Below are positions 57,695 to 64,000 of a stretch of DNA of 64,000 nucleotides, piece after piece. The stretch covers positions 22,333,533 through 22,397,532 of the forward strand of contig CM069439.1 in assembly GCA_035610365.1 (NCBI GenBank). The letters are read 5' to 3'. The notes beneath the pieces are model-generated. The model saw only the letters and a program-made list of their open reading frames with translations. It searched no databases and was not told the DNA's origin. The position numbers and the translations under genes were made by a program. Every line of letters starts with the position of its first letter. Within the stretch, counting starts at the first letter, position 1. Source of the DNA: Aquatica leii. Lineage: Eukaryota > Arthropoda > Insecta > Coleoptera > Lampyridae.

Positions 57695-59075
57695 CACGGC
57701 CAACTCACAGAGTCGGAGATAGGGAAAGTTTACGAATTTTTAGGTTCGTAATCCTTGTTACTCTGGTGTTCAGGTAACTACAATTAAAAGATTATATTAC
57801 CATAAAAGAAAGATTAACAGGTATAACAACTTTAATGTAGTAACGTAGAAGATTAACAGGAGTATATTTGATTTCTCAATTCATAAATGCTAGAAAGATT
57901 AACAATTATAATTAACACCTATAAAAACGTTAATTTAGCAACGTAGAAGATTAACAGGAGTATGTTTAATTTCTCAATTCATAAATGCCAGAAATATCGG
58001 CAACACACAATGCATAGGTTAAGTTGCATCGAAATAGCGAAGAAAATTTCGTAATAAATATTGTTTGTACACAGCATGCAATACACACAAAATGATAATT
58101 GAAATTACCTTAATGGTATTGTAACAGTAAACGTAATTACGGAAATTAACATTAGCTAAAGCTCCGTGAGTGACTTTTATGACAGCGAAGAAAAATAATC
58201 AAACAGAATTACCCAAAACCCAGTACCTACTTGCGCAAAGAAAACGTTTTCCCCGGTAGTAGCCTAGAATAGATATTGAATAGCAAATCGTGTCACACAA
58301 TAACTTACGAAGATAGGAAGCTACAAAATCGTTAATAATAATAAATTAAATGAGATATAAAAACCCGTTGTATCGAATACTGTTAGTTGTAATTACGAAC
58401 AGGTGGGTGGTAACGCAATCGACTGGTGTACAAGAAATAACATCTCCAAAGTAATGCTTGTCGAAACTTCGTTTTCGTTGTGGGTAATATGCCTTTCCAA
58501 AATCTTACGCATTCGGTAACGAAACGGCTATCAAATTAATACAGAAATTACAAAACAATCCTAATAAACCAGATGCAAAATATCTTACCCTGTGCCGAAT
58601 AGATTACAATAAATCCGTAATCGACTTATAAATTCGTACTCATCACAATGGATGCACTTAGAATTTTAGGAACTAGGTCAAATTTTTACGACACAGACCG
58701 TCTCACGTAGTTGACAGCTTCAAAATGGCTCCGCAACCTCTCAGTAACCAAAAAGATCGGCAGAGGGCGGCAAAACCAGAATCTAATTTCAAGTCGATAT
58801 ACAGGGTATTACGTTATGAAAATTTCGCACGTAACAAATGTTTTGCAATACTTTGGTTTGTTTGGGTTTACAAACGACCAAACGGAAAAAATTAAGTTTA
58901 AGTCTTTGTTTTAGCTCACAAGAAGAAACTAGAACTAAGTCATAAAAACTGGGCGTTCCATTACGACGCAGACAAAAGTCGCTTTTGTTTTAATTATTAG
59001 TTTTTGATTTTACCATTTTTTGTTTAGCGTTTCTGTAAATTTATTCAAAACTGTTTCTATTGCGTATGACATTCT
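57695..59075. other. Unassigned, with tandem duplication and dispersed repeat
   Basis: 57805-58000 is a 98-bp tandem duplication. About 58895-58985 repeats sequence found at 44.7 kb (TTTGTTTTAGCTCACAAGAA). Between these, more mixed-composition DNA without recognised coding. Confidence 0.4.
57805..58000. repeat. 98-bp tandem duplication, two units
   Basis: ACGTAGAAGATTAACAGGAG starts at 57843 and again at 57941, followed in both by TTTCTCAATTCATAAATGC. Flanking GAAAGATTAACA sequence also repeats with the same period. Confidence 0.75.
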
Positions 59076-59079
59076 ATAG

Positions 59080-60352
59080 TTGCGATGTGCAGATATTGAC
59101 ACTAGCAGACACTTTACAAGAACTAACTTTTATAACACGAATTTGTTTCTTCCGTTTTGTACTAACACGTAACAATATTTTTATATTAGTGTGACTTGTT
59201 CACTTCTAAATTATTTCAAATCAAATAGTTGTTTTTGCAAATTGGGGTGAAATGGCGTGCGAAATACAGGGAGTGCATATTCGTCATTGGATGCTTTTTG
59301 AATTTCGCAAGGGTAGTAACGCAATAGTTGCGACTAAGAACATTAGCGATGTTTACCCAGATTCATTAGATGTTCGCAAATGCCAAAGATGTTTTTCTAA
59401 GTTTAGATCTGGGAATTTTGATCTTTCTGACGCCTATCGACCAGGAAGACCAATGTCATTAGACAACGACGTTCTAAGAGCAGAAGATGAAGCAAATCCA
59501 TGCGAAACCATCGAAGAATTGTCGAACACTCTTAACCAACCTTGGTCGACCATCCAGGAACATTTGTACCAGTTGGGAAAAATCAGCAGAGGAGGTTTTT
59601 GGGTCCCTCATCATTTGTCAGAGCAAAAAAAAGCCAACAGGTCAACCACGTGCAATGCATTGATTCAACGGCACCATGCAGAACCGTTTCTTGATCGTTT
59701 GGTCACTGTAGATGAGAAATGGGTCCTATACGACAATCCAAAACGCAAAAGGCAGTGGTTCTCCCCAAATGAACCAGCACGTAGTACTGCAAAACCGGGA
59801 TTACACCCCAAGAAGGCGCTTCTGTGTGTTTGGTGGAGCATCCGCGGAATCGTCCTCTTTGAAGTGCATAATCCTGGACAAACTGTGAATGCGGACCTTT
59901 ATTGTCAACAATTGGATCGAGTGAACCAAGCTCGAGTTGAGAATTACCCGGCTATCGTCAACAGAAAAGGTGTCATTCTTCAACATGACAATGCAAGGCC
60001 GCACTGTGCAAGACGGATGCTAGAAAAAATTAATGAATTAGGATGGGAGGTGCTGTCTCACCCTCCATATTCACCTGATATCGCACCTTTTTTTTATTTG
60101 TTCCGATCCCTACAGTACTTTCTAAGTGACCAAAAATTTCAAACTTTGGACGACTTAAATATGGCATCTCCAGATATTTTGATGACAAACCAATAGATTT
60201 TTTTCAGTCTGGTATAGAAAATTTGCCCACTAGATGGCAAAAGGTTGTGAAAAATGTGGGTGATTATATCATTGATTAGAAATAAATATTATAAAAAAAT
60301 TATTCGTTTTAATTTAACGTAAAAATACGACATTACTTTCCGGTCCCCCAAT
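59080..60352 (+). mobile_element. mariner element, nearly complete
   Basis: Contains a long mariner transposase (59252-60279). The right end reads ACATTACTTTCCGGTCCCCC then AA, followed by TA at about 60352-60353, as for a mariner terminal repeat and its TA target. No matching left terminal repeat was found between 59000 and 59250, so the left end is lost or diverged. Confidence 0.65.
59252..60279 (+). pseudogene. mariner transposase, almost intact but lacking third catalytic Asp
   Basis: Starts ATG 59252. N-terminal paired HTH: HIRHWMLFEFRKGSNAIVAT, CQRCFSKFRSGNFDLSDAYR, PGRPMSLDNDVLRA (positions 1 to about 85), then TIQEHLYQLGKISRGGFWVP. Catalytic domain: first Asp in LVTVDEKWVLYDN, second in ILQHDNARPHCARRM. 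Where the third Asp should stand, 34 residues on (APxDYHLF), the sequence is APFFYLFRSL: Asp is missing and the segment is one residue shorter. A frameshift near 60163 ends the open frame at 60196; the usual tail continues in another frame (KPIDFFQSGIENLPTRWQKV) to TAG at 60279. The resemblance is to Hsmar1/SETMAR-type mariners. A recent but inactive copy. Confidence 0.8.
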
Positions 60353-60354
60353 AT

Positions 60355-62435
60355 TATATAGTAGTTTTTTTTTTAATTTCAATTATTTTCCAGGCGTTTT
60401 CAAATGTTGTTTAAGTACCATTAATGCTTATATGTACGTTATTATTAAGTTTAATTGTTTATGTAAAACTCGCACAATTAATTAATTAAATTAATATAAC
60501 TTTTTTTTTTATATTTGCAAATCAAGACAAAATTTTTGTATTACTGTATTAAGGTACTCGCTTATGTTTTTAATGTTTTTGACTCTACTTTTTAATTATG
60601 TTTTTATTAGGCTTTGTTTTAATACATAAGAAACTAAATTATTCTAGTCTATATATATATGTACTTATATTATTTTATTCATCATTAATGCAAGTTCTAA
60701 AGTTAAAAATATTTTTCTATATAAAATGCTGTAAACACGTACTCAATTTAAATGAAAACATAAAAATAATAGTAAAAATTGGCAAAACTTTAAACAGTTT
60801 ATATTTAAAGTACAATTTTTCTTTCTTTGCAATTCAAAAGTTTTCTTAAAAATAAAATTTTTACTTTATACAAACACAAAACTGGATTTTATTAACTTAG
60901 CTGTTTGTACATTTTATTGTTTAAGAAAGTGGTTGGAATAAAATTTAAAATCGTTTAATTACAAATCAATGTTTCTTGTCTAAATTTTTAGAAAAATTGA
61001 ACCTCAAGTAAAATCAATAATGTTAAGCAAAAATTTAGAATTGTCGTTTTGTATATTACGTAATTTATTAAAATTAAACAAACTTAAATGTCAAGCAAAA
61101 ACAAAATCAATCAATAAACCTTAAAAGCCTTTGTTTGAACTCGCGCCACACAAATTTATACGATCTTACGTATAGATTTTACTCTAAATGTGACCTAGAA
61201 TTGGTTGAAAATTTTACAATTTTTATAAAAGTTTTCAGCTAATAACTATATTTATTTTTTTTTACAAATTTTATTTTACTATGAATAAGCAGTTTTTTAG
61301 AAAACGGTAATTTCATGGTGTTGCATTTGCACTTATATTCACGATATGTTTAAATATTTAAAACAGGAACGACAGCTATTCCAACATCCTAATACAAAAT
61401 TTATATGTGTGTGGTATACCACATGGATCTCACTTTCGTTTTGCAAAAATTTTACTATAAATAAATACAAGAAAATGTATTAATTTTTATTCAGAAAATT
61501 TAGTAGTTGTGATAGAAAAAAAAATTTAATTGCAATAACTTCCAAGGTAAAATTTATTTTTTAAACGTATTACATAACAATGAAATTTTTAAGAGTATTG
61601 TCGTACGTTTATGTTTTTGTAGTTTATCAATACCAATAGTATCGATACATTTATGTATGCAATTAGTTTAACAATCATTTAAAAATAGTGTAGATATTTA
61701 GCTTTTGCAAAAACCAGACACTCGCATAATATTAATATAAAAAGTTGTAACAAAACAATGACGCATATTACTAACTAAAAAAACCTTTAATGATTCTTAG
61801 TAATTAGAAGTAAACAAGTCAAAGATTTTTAAGAATACCTGGTATAACAAAAACGAAAAAATGAAAATTTCTGAAAACAGAAACGCAAATCTTTTGAGTA
61901 ATCCTGGTTTAGGATCTACGCGGACCTTTTCATGTAAAAGATTTGAAACCTTAGCACTTAATAAAATAATTTTTAAACATTTATCTAGAAGATATAAAGT
62001 AAATGTAACCGCATAAAAAAAATAATAATGCATTCGTTGTTTTAGTAATTTTAAGAAATATTGTAGTGCTCTTAAATTGGTTAAATAAACCATAAAAAAT
62101 GTATCAATACATTATAATTCTAATTAAACTTAACGTGTCCGTAAATACAAAAAATATTTTTTTTTAATTAAATAAAAACTATATTCTAACATAAATTGGG
62201 ATTCTTAAAGCATTTTGGTGACACTTGCAATTAGTGTTAAACTATAAATACTCTGGACAACTTCTGGTAATAGACTTTAAAGCCGACGTCGATTTAACGG
62301 ATAGTAAAAGTGACAGGTCAAGCAGTTGCAACGGATGTTTTGGGTAGGCAACACATTATATCTTAAAATATTTTAAATTTATAAACTTTAGAAAAAAATA
62401 AAGTTAAAATTAAAATAGTCTGCTACTTCACCCAA
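60355..62435. other. AT-rich stretch, nothing recognised
   Basis: Very AT-rich. Open frames at 60598-60849 and 62093-61797 show no family signal. 62230-62435 may be the 5' untranslated part of the following LINE. Confidence 0.45.
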
Positions 62436-62439
62436 TTAA

Positions 62440-64000
62440 TAGCAAACTTAAAGATGAATGAGATGAAGAGAATTGCAAAGATATTCCAAAAAATTGAAGG
62501 AAACATAAAACAAATCATTGAGAAACTAGATACAGAGCACATTTGAAATCTAATAAACTGATAATCAACAAATAAACACATAGAGCAAATGATTTGGTAA
62601 ACGAGGAAATATTGGAAAAAAGCGATAAGAATCAAAACAGTGCACTAAAAAGGACGGTAACGGAGAGATCTCCTGAGGGAACAATTTTTGAGGAACAAAT
62701 AGAAACAATAAGCTAAACCGCAAAATTAAACTAATAAGTATTGATTACAAGGGTAGCGGCAACAAAATTGGCATTGAACAATCAAACAATGAATTACAGC
62801 AAACAGGCACATTAAAACAAAGAATCTTTACTGAAAAATTAGTAGTACAAGGAAAAGAAAAATAACAATAATTGAAGATTACGGACTCGACGAAAACGAC
62901 AGAAAAAGAAATAAAAGAAAAATTAATAATGATAACTAAAATGAGCAAAGAGAAGGTATTCGTAGCAGGTGACTTTAACGGTAGAGCGGGGAAAAGAAAT
63001 AATGATACAGAAAAAGTAATTGAAGATAAAAGAAATAATAACGGAAATAGATTAATAGAATACTGTTCCCTAAACAACTTAATTATAAAAAATGCATACA
63101 TACACCCGAGAAGTTAAAAGTAGTAATGAGAGGTCGATATTAGTATACATACTAGTAGAAAAAAAAACAACAGACATACAATAAAAGATAGAATTAAAAG
63201 AAAAGCTGAGATATACAGTTATCTTTATTTATTAGTAAGAAAAACAAAGAAACCAGAAGATTAGAAGCAAGTAGCAAAAGAAGTATACATACCACAAAAA
63301 GAAAGAATAAGAACTGCAAAAAATAGAAACAACAAACAAAAGAGTGTGAGAACTACTAGCAGATGAAGAGAAATTTGAACAGTGAACGATAGAGATGTAG
63401 AGCAAGATAAAAACAGCTTAAGTGTGCATGCAGTGTAATTAAAACAAACAAACATATGAAAAGAACCACCTGGCGGAATTAAAAGTAAAAAAACCAAATG
63501 AAATTAAAGAAGAAGAGGTGGATAAACTACTTATCAAAAAAGTTAGAAGATACAATGCACACAAGAAACAGCGTATAATAGTAAAAAAAAACATGATGAA
63601 TGAAAGAAGCTAAAGAAACAGAGTGGCAAAACTTTGGCAAAAATTAAAAAAACAGAAAAACCACAAGTTATTTTATAGAGTTTAAAAAAACCTAATAAAA
63701 AAAACAACCGAAATATTAGTAGTAAAAGATAAAAATGAAAGGTTATTGGTAACACCAATAAAAATAATGAACAAATGTACTCAATACTTTCAGGAATTTT
63801 TACAGACCTAAGTTATAATTAATAAAAAAGGCACATATAAAAAAAATATTAGAATACAGAAAACAAAAAAGAAGGTATAACAGAAGAAGAGTTAGTAACA
63901 GCAATACAAAATATCAAAAATAGAAAGTCGTCAGGACGTGACAGAATTACAGTCGCTATGTTAAAAAATGAGAGAACAAGTAATTAAGTTACTCCTAAAA
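62440..64000 (+). pseudogene. LINE relic, runs off the right edge
   Basis: Plus strand. ORF1 start at 62454: MNEMKRIAKIFQKIEGNIKQ, like ISEFDKIEEMFQRIEGNMNQ in the LINE at 39.8-43.7 kb. Endonuclease part at about 62940-63110: EKVFVAGDFNGRAGK, NGNRLIEYCSLNNLIIKNAY. Linker at about 63735-63800: LLVTPIKIMNKCTQYFQEF. Start of reverse transcriptase at about 63880-64000: EEELVTAIQNIKNRKSSGRD and MLKNEREQVIKLLLK. Same domain order as the other two LINEs of this type. Most of ORF1 and the endonuclease N-terminus are damaged or deleted. Many stops and shifts. The rest lies outside the window. Confidence 0.65.

Overview
The window looks like an AT-rich insect nuclear genome. The evidence is one spliced host exon, large introns, and a transposon fauna typical of insects: mariner, Tc1, hAT, piggyBac, Mutator-like, Helitron, Penelope, LINEs and Ty3/Gypsy. 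The order of insect cannot be told from sequence alone. Only one exon of a cellular gene is well supported (46076-46263, +). It is a fibronectin type III exon that resembles the cell-adhesion protein Sidekick, so much of the window is probably intron or flank of that gene.

Layout. 0-6 kb: a pipsqueak-type HTH exon (-), a hAT scrap (-), a Ty3/Gypsy fossil (+) and two Penelope scraps in opposite orientation. 6-11.8 kb: AT-rich sequence with one hAT relic (+). 11.8-19.3 kb: the most interesting segment. It holds three copies of a dispersed gene family I cannot name. Two copies sit inside elements of about 2.5 kb with imperfect terminal inverted repeats of about 125 bp that start CACWG, each flanked by TTA on both sides. 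These look like cut-and-paste DNA transposons, most like the CACTA/Mirage/Chapaev group. The third copy is internally deleted and is interrupted by the second. 22-23.3 kb: a decayed LINE. 24.2-26.7 kb: a Ty3/Gypsy fossil (-). 29.9 kb: a Penelope scrap. 32.1-33.3 kb: piggyBac and Mutator-like scraps (-). 33.4-34.9 kb: a LINE 3' part (-). 34.9-36.2 kb: a second head-to-head Penelope pair. 36.2-37.2 kb: a relic of another unnamed dispersed family. 39.8-43.7 kb: a nearly complete two-ORF LINE (-). 44-47.9 kb: mostly unique sequence around the host exon. 48-49.2 kb: a solo LTR inside a 27-bp minisatellite. 49.9-55.2 kb: a Ty3/Gypsy fossil (+) carrying a nested Tc1 element and a nested Helitron-like element. 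56.3-60.4 kb: two mariners. 62.4-64 kb: a LINE that runs off the right edge.

No gene in the window works with another in a pathway. It is a record of successive insertions around one host exon. Every transposase or reverse transcriptase seen is broken. The youngest-looking copies are the mariner at 59.3 kb and the LINE at 39.8-43.7 kb. No rRNA, tRNA or CRISPR array was recognised by eye.
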